A stretch of 37,954 nt of DNA from positions 1-37,954 of the forward strand of contig JASLDG010000035.1 of assembly GCA_030146045.1 (NCBI GenBank), read 5' to 3'. A model generated the notes under the pieces. The model was not told the origin of the DNA. It searched no databases and worked only from the letters and a program-made list of their open reading frames with translations. Source of the stretch: Candidatus Saccharimonadales bacterium. Its GTDB lineage: Bacteria > Patescibacteriota > Saccharimonadia > Saccharimonadales > Saccharimonadaceae. This document shows, in pieces, positions 1-8,115 of the stretch; position 1 is the stretch's first letter; each line of letters opens with the position of its first letter. A program made the translations under genes and the position numbers.

Positions 1-1676
1 TGTTTAAACACATCTGCCAATACGTCAACGGCACTTGGTGACTGCTTGAGTAGGAGCTGCATTGAAGAGTTTGATACGATGGCGCGACCCATCTTACTTG
101 CCATAAAGTCTTCAACGTCCTGGCTGATTGTGGTAACACCTAGGTAGTACTTTCGGGCGCGTTTCGCGAGGCTAAACAAGAAGTTGGCCGAGTCTTCGTA
201 TTTCATCAACTGCCAAGCCTCGTCCACGATAAGCATACGTTTCTTGAGGTGGCTACGAGTTACATTCCAGATGTGGCTCAGGACAATATACATGGCAACC
301 GGACGGAGCTCATCTTCGAGGTCGCGAATGTTAAATACTACCATCTGGTTGTTAATATCAATATTCGATTGCTGGCTAAAGATACCGGCAAATGTACCTG
401 TAGTGTATTTGCGCAAGCGCTGTGCGAGATTTGGGCCACTGCCCTCCATGTGCACAAGGGTGTCGTAGAGATCCATCATGGTTGGTGGAAGACCGCTGTG
501 CGTCAGCGGGTCACTGGTAATACCAGCACGAGCATACGTGTCAATCAGTGCCTGGTCAAGGTCGGCTTCTTCTGCAGGACTAAGGCCAGTTACGTTTGTT
601 TCACCTCCAGTAATAATATGGGCGCCACCAAGCATCAGGCGAAGAAGACCATGGAGGGTAACGAGGTTGGCACGCAGCGCGTCGTCTGCATCCTCGCTAT
701 CAACCACATGTGGCAGATCGAATGGATTCACACGCACGTCAGAGTTGAGGCTGAGGCGAATATAACTGCCACCCACGGCATCGCTCAGTTTCTGGTACTC
801 GTTCTCTGGGTCGATGATCAGCACATCGGCGCCCATCATCATACTTCGCACAGCTTCAAGCTTGACCGTAAATGACTTACCAGAACCGGACTTTGCAAAT
901 ACCACCATGTTGGCGTTTTCCAGCGTGTAACGGTCAAAGATCACAAGGCCGTTATTGTGCATATTGATGCCATAGAGAATGCCCTTCTCCTGCGTAAGAT
1001 CGGCACTGGTGAATGGGAATGAGGTACTGATGGCACCCGTATTCATATTGCGGCGAATCTGCAGCTGATCGGTCATTTGCGGTACTGTGGCATTAAGCCC
1101 CTGCTCTTGCTGGCTACTGGCAACCTTACTAAAGACCAATTGCTGGCCGAAGATTGTTTCGATCTTGTGTTGAATAAAGTTCAACTCATCTAAACTGTCA
1201 GCATACATGGTGATATACAATCCGTAGCGGAAGAATCGCTCCGACCCCACCTGAATCTCATCACGAAGTTCCTCGGCGTCATTCAATGCAGCTTCAAGGC
1301 CTGGGTCGCGCGTACGTCCCTTCTCTTCATTGATGGCCATAGTCGCCTGCATCTGAGTCACCTTTTTGCGGAGGTTCTTCAGGACAACCTCGCTCTCAAC
1401 TGGGTAAAAGAACATACTGACATCGAGTACTTCATCGATATTGATAATACTACTGAGCCATCCGGTGTAAATCTGGCGCGGATATGCATACACGTAAATC
1501 GTCCGTCCGTATTTGGTGCCAAGGCGGAAATGACTCGAATGAATTTCAAGGCTAGACGGCGCAATCAGGTCGCGGAGAGTCGTAATACCCTTTAAAAAGG
1601 CCTGTTCGACTTCGGCTTGTTCGCGCGCACGCTGTTGCGCGGCAATATCGACGGCATCGTTTTTCTTTTTGGCCAT
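1..1676 (-). CDS. virB4: VirB4/TraC-family T4SS ATPase (partial, C-terminus beyond window)
   Basis: Cytoplasmic ATPase expected to power the type IV secretion/pilus machine. The frame is open from the ATG at 1676 to the window edge, about 558 residues, so the C-terminal end is missing. A VirB4 N-terminal domain (about residues 30-240) is followed by Walker A AKSGSGKS near residue 262 (about 880-905) and Walker B LIVDEAWQL near residue 483 (about 220-240). The segment after Walker B also resembles VirB4/TraC. The start overlaps the TAA of the upstream 290-aa gene (TAATG), so translation is probably coupled. It is the last visible gene of the block 11109 to 1. Family assignment is firm; whether it drives conjugation, uptake or pilus assembly cannot be read from the sequence. 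Confidence 0.93.
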   Translation of the reverse strand, partial: MAKKKNDAVDIAAQQRAREQAEVEQAFLKGITTLRDLIAPSSLEIHSSHFRLGTKYGRTIYVYAYPRQIYTGWLSSIINIDEVLDVSMFFYPVESEVVLKNLRKKVTQMQATMAINEEKGRTRDPGLEAALNDAEELRDEIQVGSERFFRYGLYITMYADSLDELNFIQHKIETIFGQQLVFSKVASSQQEQGLNATVPQMTDQLQIRRNMNTGAISTSFPFTSADLTQEKGILYGINMHNNGLVIFDRYTLENANMVVFAKSGSGKSFTVKLEAVRSMMMGADVLIIDPENEYQKLSDAVGGSYIRLSLNSDVRVNPFDLPHVVDSEDADDALRANLVTLHGLLRLMLGGAHIITGGETNVTGLSPAEEADLDQALIDTYARAGITSDPLTHSGLPPTMMDLYDTLVHMEGSGPNLAQRLRKYTTGTFAGIFSQQSNIDINNQMVVFNIRDLEDELRPVAMYIVLSHIWNVTRSHLKKRMLIVDEAWQLMKYEDSANFLFSLAKRARKYYLGVTTISQDVEDFMASKMGRAIVSNSSMQLLLKQSPSAVDVLADVFK

Positions 1677-2548
1677 TATCGGTCTTCCTCTCGCCGCAAG
1701 TGCATTTGTGGTGCTTCTCCCTCGCCCTTACGAACAAACAGTGATGTTACGTCCTGGAAGTTGCCGAGTGGCTCACGAACAGCCGTATCAGGGTTGTAGA
1801 AATTATAATAAAGATGCCCAAGCTCTTTGGTCGTCAGTTGCGTACACTTAACGCCAAGCTGGAATAGGCCGCTAATAACGGCATCGGTTTGGTTTTTAAT
1901 CTCATCCTTGGCTTTTTCGTATTGTTCGTGGTTGACTACGATAGCATGTTGCTGTGGGGTGCCGCCAAAGATGGTGCTAAACAGGCTTTTACTACTCCGT
2001 TTAACCGTATCAAGGTCGCCAGAAGGAAAATATGGTACAACAACATAGAAACTTTTATCCATAATGTTTGCTTCTTGGCTGAGTGCGTCGATAAAGTCGA
2101 TGTAATCATCCGTCAGGACATTGAGGAGCATGTTTTCCTGATCGCGACGGATATTGCTTAGTCGTTCAATGTAGGGTCCGATGTCGACGCGCTGTGATCG
2201 AATGAGGATTTGAACAGGAAAATAGAGCGAGTTAAGGAAGTTTTGGTAGCTGTATTCTACACCTTCGCGTTCCTTACTACTCATGAGATCAAAGTTAATT
2301 GACTTGCAGGCAACCACTGAGCGGAAGCTGCCATCGTTCATGACGACCATATTATCGCGAATTTCCGAGAACATAAGACTGTTTTGAGTAGTGTTCGGAT
2401 TTACCTTAGCTGCTGGCGGTGTTTTGGCGTCGGTGACACTTGGCACGCCAGGTGCGCCCGGCTGACCAGGTTGGCCGGGTTGCGGCTGCATAGGCATACC
2501 ACCCTGCGGTGGCGCCTGCTGCGGTTGTTGCTGATAATTTGGTGGCAT
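1676..2548 (-). CDS. VirB4 N-terminal-like T4SS accessory protein without ATPase motifs
   Basis: A 290-residue soluble protein. The first 40 residues are Pro/Gln/Gly-rich and probably disordered. The rest (about 50-280) resembles the N-terminal domain found in TraC/VirB4-like proteins: the segment around DNMVVMNDGSFRSVV and the pattern NFLNSLYFPVQILIRSQ are typical. No Walker A or B is seen. The next gene, VirB4, keeps its own N-terminal domain, so this is an additional partner rather than a simple split of VirB4. It lies 21 nt downstream of the PrgI-family gene and overlaps virB4 by one base. A stoichiometric cofactor or membrane adaptor of VirB4 is the likely role (inference). Confidence 0.75.
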   Translation of the reverse strand: MPPNYQQQPQQAPPQGGMPMQPQPGQPGQPGAPGVPSVTDAKTPPAAKVNPNTTQNSLMFSEIRDNMVVMNDGSFRSVVACKSINFDLMSSKEREGVEYSYQNFLNSLYFPVQILIRSQRVDIGPYIERLSNIRRDQENMLLNVLTDDYIDFIDALSQEANIMDKSFYVVVPYFPSGDLDTVKRSSKSLFSTIFGGTPQQHAIVVNHEQYEKAKDEIKNQTDAVISGLFQLGVKCTQLTTKELGHLYYNFYNPDTAVREPLGNFQDVTSLFVRKGEGEAPQMHLRREEDR

Positions 2549-2569
2549 GTGTGTCTATCTACCCTTTTC

Positions 2570-3787
2570 TTATCTGAGCGAGATGGTTACTTCGTCTTTG
2601 CTGGTCAGTACCTTCGCTTTGTGTTCCTCTATTCGCTTGGCTTCGGCCGACATGGTTTGGATAGAAATATCCTCTCTAGCGGCAAGCTCTTGTAGCTCCC
2701 GAACTCGCTCCTGTGCTTGCTTTATTGTAGCATCAGACGTAGGGGTTACGCTAGTGCTTTGCGCTGGAGCTGGTATTGGTGGTGGAGTATCGTGGTGTAG
2801 TTGAAGGTCGGCTGAGTCGGTGGCTTGTTCTGGCTGTGTAATTGGTGGTGTCGATACTGATTCTGGCTGGTTAACGGGCTGCGGTTCCTGCCATGTTGGT
2901 GGCGATGGTTGGTTCCGTGGTGTTTCTGCTGCCTTAGAAGCAAGAGACTGCGCATAGGCAATAATATCGAGCTCTTCTTGGCTTTGGGGTGCTGGAGCGG
3001 CGTCTACAATTGGTACTGGAGTATCAGAGATGACGGGTGCAGGCAGTTCCGGTGCCGTAGCAGGAGGTGTTTCGGCGACATAGGGAGTGGCTGGCTGATA
3101 CTGATTAGCCGCGAAAGGATCGACTGCAGGGATGGTGTCGAGCTGTGGTTCGGGAGTAATAGGCGCCTGCGTTGGAGATAATGGCGTAGGTGCTGCGTAC
3201 ATATTTTGTACTGCCTGCTGATGACTAGCGGCCGCCGATTGCTCAAGGCTTTGTGTTAAGCGGCGCGACTGGTCATTATTAGTATCCATAACATCGGGGG
3301 TTGACTGTGATTCATAGTATAAATCTTCCTTCATAGCCGTATCTGGTACCGGCACCCCTGCCCCGCGTACTGACCAGCCATGGCTATCAACCAACTCTGA
3401 TAGGTAGCCAAGTCGTCGCATAGCTTCGTCTTCTCCGAAATCTTTGGTACGGCGAATATCTTCGTTTTTTGGCGGGATGATGGTGATGAATGAGTCGATA
3501 CCATCGGGTGACCACATGCGGCGTCGAGACTTCAGGAAATAGAACGACACGACAGCCGACAGATAGGTTTCCATTGGCTGATCTTTACGCAGTGGCAATG
3601 CTAGTGCGGCAAAAAAGATGATAAGCGGCATCGGTATAATGACGAGCGGAATGAATATCTGACTCAGGCCAAACGCGGCTGCCCCAGAAATAGCTACAAT
3701 GATAAGGTAAATAAACTGTCGAAAACTAAACGGCCCGATAAGCTTATCGTCCGCCTCCACGTCTTGAGGAACTTTATATACCGCCAT
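2570..3787 (-). CDS. PrgI-family (VirB3-like) inner-membrane protein with long proline-rich tail
   Basis: 405 residues. The first 110 match the PrgI family: a basic/acidic N-terminus starting MAVYKVPQDVEADDK, two close transmembrane helices (about 24-43 and 45-64), then a conserved basic segment near SFYFLKSRRRMW. PrgI proteins occupy the VirB3 position next to VirB4 in Gram-positive-type T4SSs, which fits the gene order here. Residues 130-330 are a long Pro/Gln/Thr-rich linker, and residues 335-395 are charged and likely coiled coil. This tail is much longer than in ordinary PrgI proteins of about 110-120 residues. Start at ATG 3787; a TACAAT hexamer lies upstream at about 3800, but no strong Shine-Dalgarno is seen. 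Confidence 0.85.
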   Translation of the reverse strand: MAVYKVPQDVEADDKLIGPFSFRQFIYLIIVAISGAAAFGLSQIFIPLVIIPMPLIIFFAALALPLRKDQPMETYLSAVVSFYFLKSRRRMWSPDGIDSFITIIPPKNEDIRRTKDFGEDEAMRRLGYLSELVDSHGWSVRGAGVPVPDTAMKEDLYYESQSTPDVMDTNNDQSRRLTQSLEQSAAASHQQAVQNMYAAPTPLSPTQAPITPEPQLDTIPAVDPFAANQYQPATPYVAETPPATAPELPAPVISDTPVPIVDAAPAPQSQEELDIIAYAQSLASKAAETPRNQPSPPTWQEPQPVNQPESVSTPPITQPEQATDSADLQLHHDTPPPIPAPAQSTSVTPTSDATIKQAQERVRELQELAAREDISIQTMSAEAKRIEEHKAKVLTSKDEVTISLR

Positions 3788-3873
3788 ACTTCTAGGTACT
3801 ATTGTACGCTAAAAGGTTATGTTTTGCGATGCTAAGTTACTGTACGACCCTATTGATCTACTGCTTAGAGCTA

Positions 3874-6123
3874 CTAGATTATTCTACTAATTTTTACCTT
3901 CTTTTCTGGAGACAGATTATCGGCCTGTTGGTCAGACATACCACTATTAGCTTTTCCTACCTGTAACTTAGCTGCACCCGTCGTATCTTGACTAACAAGA
4001 TCTCCGAGTAAATCAATGTCCTTGTTGCTCATTTGGGCGAGTGAAGCTGATGATAGTCCACCATTTTGCAAATTTTTTATAGCCGTATCCTGCAGATTTA
4101 AGCCACCGCCATTTTGTACTGCTGCGACATCTCCACCGCCAAAGTACCCCATACTAGACATACCGCCACCAATAGCGCGCGATGCTTGTGATGGGGCTCC
4201 GGTTGGATTATTGAGGTGGTGTTGAGATGCTTGTAGAAAAGCCTTCTTATCGATTTTCGCTAGTTGCTCTAAGGCAGCAGCTGTTTTAGGATCATTTGCG
4301 CTACCGATTGCGTTTTTGTACAATGCCGAGTTTTTAAAGTCATTATTGCCAGTTGGATCTTCGAGTGTCAGGTTATCGACAAGTGCGTGGGCAGCCTTAA
4401 CTTCTTCGACTTCAAGCTTAAATTGGGCATTAACCGCATCTGCTGCGACCTTATTCTTCATTTGATCTGTTGCAAGCCTTCCGCCTGCTAGGCTTTTACC
4501 AAATTTTGTAAGTTCTCCGTTACCGTCCACCGCTTCATCCGCGATATACCCCATTTTTGCATTATTTAACGCAGATTTGGCATAGTCATATTTTGCTTGT
4601 CGCCTTACTCCGCGTCGCGCACCACCGAGTGTTGCAGCATTAAGTGCCTTGCCGAGTTTCCCGTCGTCGAGAGCTCTAGTCTGCATCCTGTTACCCAAGA
4701 ACTCTCGTCGCTTCTTTGTCTTGTCCGCGAGACTTCCCTTCTGTCTGTCCTGTGCTCTGCTGACTGCAGCTGCCATCTTACCGCCAATAGCCCCCGCGGC
4801 ACTTAGAGCGCCTTGAAGTACTGACCATACAGCCAAGAGTGGCGCGACCGCTACACCAGTTGCGATGAGCCCAAGCGACCATCGCACATGTTGTTCACCA
4901 TTCGGACCGCCGCTTACTGTAACGGTTCCTTCACAGGCATTACCTTTATCAATACTCTGCCCTTGTCCGCCATCACCCGATTTACAGCTTGCCTGTGGCT
5001 TGATCTCAGTACTCTCGGCACCTGCCGACAGGATGATCGCACTTGCAAGCGTACCGCCACCCATGAGTAATGCGACGATCGGGAACACTAGTAGTAGCTT
5101 CCAGAACATACTTAACCATTTTTGGAAATATTGCTCTGTGTTTGGTAATAGGTATGCAACAAATGCTAGCGGTGATGCAACAACAAGCAATACAATAAAT
5201 GCTTTTCGTAGCAGCAAAATAACAGTAATAGTGGCAACGGTAATGATAACAAACAAAAGAACCGCTCCGAGAGGTGCCATGAAAAGCCAGACAGCTCCTG
5301 CGACGGCAAGCATTGCAATGGCGATTTTTGCCATGAATCCATCGCTGGAATTAAACTCTCCACCACTCCCTGCTCCGCCGGCGAATGGTGCCGGTCCTAC
5401 CTTGGCGGCTATATCGAGAAGGCCCTGATGGATACTGTAGCCCATGACATTTGATATGTCGGCCATGGCTTGGCAGATGAAGTATGAAACGTTAACAGCG
5501 ATAGCGGCGACAATAAGGCGCGGAAGCATGCGCTTGATACCATAATTACTAATACCATAGCTTGTCACCTGGGATATGACAATGATGACAAAAGCGACGA
5601 TAAAGGCAATGTTCGCAAGGTCTTTTGCCTGTGACCATGCTAGATAAGTACCATTTTGGGTTGTTGCCGTACCACCGGTGGAGGTACTTGTACTTGTTCC
5701 GGATGTGCCATTATTGAGCTTGAAAAGCTCCGGCTCAACCTCAAGAAGGCTGCCAGCTAGGAAATGGAAGAGCTTATCTGATGCCTTTGAAGCACCTTCC
5801 ATGACAGGACATAGAATCCACCCGATTTTTTCGACTGCACAGGTGACGGAGTCGTCACCATCGTTAGCTTTGTTGTTAGTCTGCGTCTGAGTCTGTGTTG
5901 CTCCCTCCGCGGGGCGACACATTTTAGTCGCAGGTTTACCGGCAGGACCAGCTTCATCATAAGGAGTGTCGCCAGTCTTACAGGATCCTCCATTTGACTC
6001 TGCGGTATATGGATCGGCAGCGAAAGCAGGAGTCGCTGGTGAAATTAATGTACTAAAAAAAGATAACACCAATAATCCCAAAAGGAATACTGGTGTTATA
6101 AATCTTCTTTGTTTTCGGTACAT
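3874..6123 (-). CDS. VirB6/TrbL-like polytopic T4SS membrane protein (copy 2)
   Basis: 749 residues. A signal peptide (about 1-35, ending AFAAD) precedes a short extracytoplasmic domain with Cys pairs. Several hydrophobic helices follow between about 170 and 460, including the long stretch around AVWLFMAPLGAVLLFVI, and then a soluble C-terminal region of about 270 residues rich in Ala, Asn, Gln and Lys. It is clearly paralogous to the protein encoded at 14742-16805: both carry a GW(I/V)(L/I)CP motif, an IKRMLPRL motif followed by AAIAVN(V/L)SY(F/Y)IC, and the LLPNTEQ(Y/F)F motif. VirB6/TrbL proteins form the inner-membrane channel. Gene order beside PrgI and VirB4 supports this. Exact topology is inferred. 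Confidence 0.8.
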   Translation of the reverse strand: MYRKQRRFITPVFLLGLLVLSFFSTLISPATPAFAADPYTAESNGGSCKTGDTPYDEAGPAGKPATKMCRPAEGATQTQTQTNNKANDGDDSVTCAVEKIGWILCPVMEGASKASDKLFHFLAGSLLEVEPELFKLNNGTSGTSTSTSTGGTATTQNGTYLAWSQAKDLANIAFIVAFVIIVISQVTSYGISNYGIKRMLPRLIVAAIAVNVSYFICQAMADISNVMGYSIHQGLLDIAAKVGPAPFAGGAGSGGEFNSSDGFMAKIAIAMLAVAGAVWLFMAPLGAVLLFVIITVATITVILLLRKAFIVLLVVASPLAFVAYLLPNTEQYFQKWLSMFWKLLLVFPIVALLMGGGTLASAIILSAGAESTEIKPQASCKSGDGGQGQSIDKGNACEGTVTVSGGPNGEQHVRWSLGLIATGVAVAPLLAVWSVLQGALSAAGAIGGKMAAAVSRAQDRQKGSLADKTKKRREFLGNRMQTRALDDGKLGKALNAATLGGARRGVRRQAKYDYAKSALNNAKMGYIADEAVDGNGELTKFGKSLAGGRLATDQMKNKVAADAVNAQFKLEVEEVKAAHALVDNLTLEDPTGNNDFKNSALYKNAIGSANDPKTAAALEQLAKIDKKAFLQASQHHLNNPTGAPSQASRAIGGGMSSMGYFGGGDVAAVQNGGGLNLQDTAIKNLQNGGLSSASLAQMSNKDIDLLGDLVSQDTTGAAKLQVGKANSGMSDQQADNLSPEKKVKISRII

Positions 6124-6183
6124 CCTATCATAAAGAATATACCATAAGCACCATTAGGGCAATTAGCTATAAGATAAGTTACC

Positions 6184-7185
6184 TTAGTTTGCTGGAATAT
6201 TTTCTGGATCTGTTATCCAGTTACCGTCTGTCTCGGTAATGGATTTGACAGCAATCCATCTACCCTCTTTGAATTGGACAAAACGCTCATTATAGCCTCT
6301 CGTGAAGGTATTTTGTGTTAGGAGTACTTTTGATGGGTTATTCTCCGGATTATAGCCTCCAACAACTGACGTCTTGAAGATTGGTGACTCAGATGCTTTC
6401 TTCGTTCGAGGGTCGACGTAGATTTTATATGTTGCAACAACAGGTTTTTGCCCACCACCAATCTGCCCCATTAGACCATCGAGCCCTGGGTTATCAGCCC
6501 GATATGCTGCGGCGAGAATCTTTCGGCCTTCGTCAGGGGTCGTCGCAGTTGAGGCGATATAGTCGACGATTGTTTGCTGAGTGACAATCTCTTGCCCTGT
6601 ATTATCAAGTGATGGCTTTGCGTAGCTTGTTAATGGATCTCGCTTATCGAGAGCGAGTAAATTATTGATTGCCGGAATGGCAGCTTTTGTGCGTTCATTG
6701 ACAATTTTATCCGCCCAACGAATACGATATGACTCTGGGAAGGTTGCATCGTCGTAAAACTGATCTACCGTGAGCGTATTAGGATCAACCTTTGAGTAGT
6801 CGATAGAGCCGTTGGTTTCACCAGGATTGTATGGTGCGGTTGTATTGCGGTCACCGTTACCGACGCCAAATGCATTTTCAACAGCATCTTCGGTGCCCTT
6901 TTTGACACCCCAGCCGATTGCACCAACAGCTGCGACAGCGACGACAAGTGAGCCTGCCGCAATTGCAATAGCATTCCTCTTTTTGTTATTAACATCCATA
7001 GGCTTATCGAGAGGGTCGCGTAGCTGACCACTGTGCGCTGGCGCCGAATAAAAACCATCTTGTACTGATTCCGGATGTCCGTGAAACTGCTGCGGTTGGA
7101 CGTTATGTCCACCGCCATGGTATGGTGGGCGGTTTGGGCCGCCGCCAAAGTTGCTTTGAGGAGCTTGGCCTATGTTACGAGTCAT
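6184..7185 (-). CDS. Single-pass membrane protein of the T4SS locus (VirB8-like layout)
   Basis: 333 residues, family not recognised. The first 65 residues are Gly/Pro/His/Gln-rich and cytoplasmic. One transmembrane helix spans about 71-93. The remaining 240 residues are extracytoplasmic, with a globular C-terminal part that ends in alternating strands (FVQFKEGRWIAVKS). A short cytoplasmic tail, one helix and a folded outer domain is the layout of VirB8, and VirB8 would be expected in such a cluster, but no diagnostic motif is seen, so this is an inference from architecture. The start is ATG 7185 with AAAGGA nine bases upstream. It has its own promoter at 7245-7273. Confidence 0.7.
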   Translation of the reverse strand: MTRNIGQAPQSNFGGGPNRPPYHGGGHNVQPQQFHGHPESVQDGFYSAPAHSGQLRDPLDKPMDVNNKKRNAIAIAAGSLVVAVAAVGAIGWGVKKGTEDAVENAFGVGNGDRNTTAPYNPGETNGSIDYSKVDPNTLTVDQFYDDATFPESYRIRWADKIVNERTKAAIPAINNLLALDKRDPLTSYAKPSLDNTGQEIVTQQTIVDYIASTATTPDEGRKILAAAYRADNPGLDGLMGQIGGGQKPVVATYKIYVDPRTKKASESPIFKTSVVGGYNPENNPSKVLLTQNTFTRGYNERFVQFKEGRWIAVKSITETDGNWITDPENIPAN

Positions 7186-7244
7186 AGAACTTGGTCCTTT
7201 CTCTTATCATGAGAATTAAACTAATTTCAAAGGGTTACTATATA

Positions 7245-7273
7245 ATTATACACTATATTTGTAAACTTTGCAA
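7245..7273 (-). promoter_or_regulatory. Sigma70-type promoter for the 333-aa T4SS protein
   Basis: On the minus strand, TTGCAA (7268-7273) and TATAAT (7245-7250) are separated by 17 bases. The start codon at 7185 is about 50 bases beyond the expected transcription start, with a clear Shine-Dalgarno. This makes the downstream VirB6-PrgI-VirB4 genes partly independent of the esterase gene upstream. Confidence 0.7.
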
Positions 7274-7297
7274 TAGTTTAGGCAAAAATTGTACTAT

Positions 7298-8107
7298 CTA
7301 CCACTTAAAGAAGACGTCTTTTTGGCTGTCGAGTTTTTTGCTGATGGCATCAAGACTGTCGGTCGGCGCGGTTAGTGCGGGTGCTTTGATGGTAGTCGCT
7401 TGGATATAGGTCGCAGCTGCGGTCACAGCTTCTTGTACTTGCGTACTAGTTTGGTCGATACTCGCCTGCTCTCCTGCTGTCTGCGCTTTGAAATATGCTT
7501 TGTAGGTGTCTATGACTTTTTTGATATGGCCCTTGTATGTCTGGTAAATACTATCAATCGGTTTGTAGGGTGCGGGCGGTGAGTTTGCGAGTCGTTCGCG
7601 GCACGCTTGTGACACGCTGTCGAACTCTTCTTGGGTGATGCCGGCGCTCAGATTGGCAATCATGTCATTACAGCCCTCTGCTGTATTGACGAATATAAGG
7701 AGAGACCCAGCATAGTCGTCGATTTGTTTGCCAAAATCAACCAAGGTTTGCTTGTGCTGGTTGAATACGCCACCAACTACATGATCATGGGCAACCGCCG
7801 ATGAGCCTGCGAGGGTACGTACCGATTCTTGATAGAAGACAGAGCGGATAGCGATGGTCGAGATAGATTCACGATTGAGGGGCGCGAGTGCGAGATCCTT
7901 GAGCTGATCTTTAGAGAATGTGTTGGCTGCTTGACGTGCCCCAGAGATACTTGCGTTTGCTGTCGTGTAATCTTTTGTACCTGGTCGCCATGCGAACCAC
8001 CAGCTGAGGACAAGCGTGATGAGCAGAATAACGCATGCGGAGATGATAAGCGCCCGGCGGCTCTCTGGTAAAGATATTCGTATACGTGGTCGGTGAGATG
8101 TTGTCAT
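7298..8107 (-). CDS. Single-pass membrane protein with helical outer domain
   Basis: 269 residues, not recognised. A basic cytoplasmic N-terminus (RPRIRISLPESRR) is followed by one transmembrane helix (about 20-40, ending in LSWWFAW). The outer domain of about 220 residues has only two or three cysteines and long predicted helices rich in Ala, Gln, Lys and Thr. The start ATG at 8107 has AGGAG five bases upstream, and lies only eight bases after the stop of the secreted esterase-like gene, so the two are co-transcribed. The outer domain may anchor or present the secreted protein, but this is a guess from position. Confidence 0.7.
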   Translation of the reverse strand: MTTSHRPRIRISLPESRRALIISACVILLITLVLSWWFAWRPGTKDYTTANASISGARQAANTFSKDQLKDLALAPLNRESISTIAIRSVFYQESVRTLAGSSAVAHDHVVGGVFNQHKQTLVDFGKQIDDYAGSLLIFVNTAEGCNDMIANLSAGITQEEFDSVSQACRERLANSPPAPYKPIDSIYQTYKGHIKKVIDTYKAYFKAQTAGEQASIDQTSTQVQEAVTAAATYIQATTIKAPALTAPTDSLDAISKKLDSQKDVFFKW

Positions 8108-8115
8108 GGCAGCTC

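Noticed and set aside
249..875. Plus-strand 208-aa frame
   Set aside because: Complete shadow of the VirB4 gene on the other strand, without domain or ribosome-binding site.
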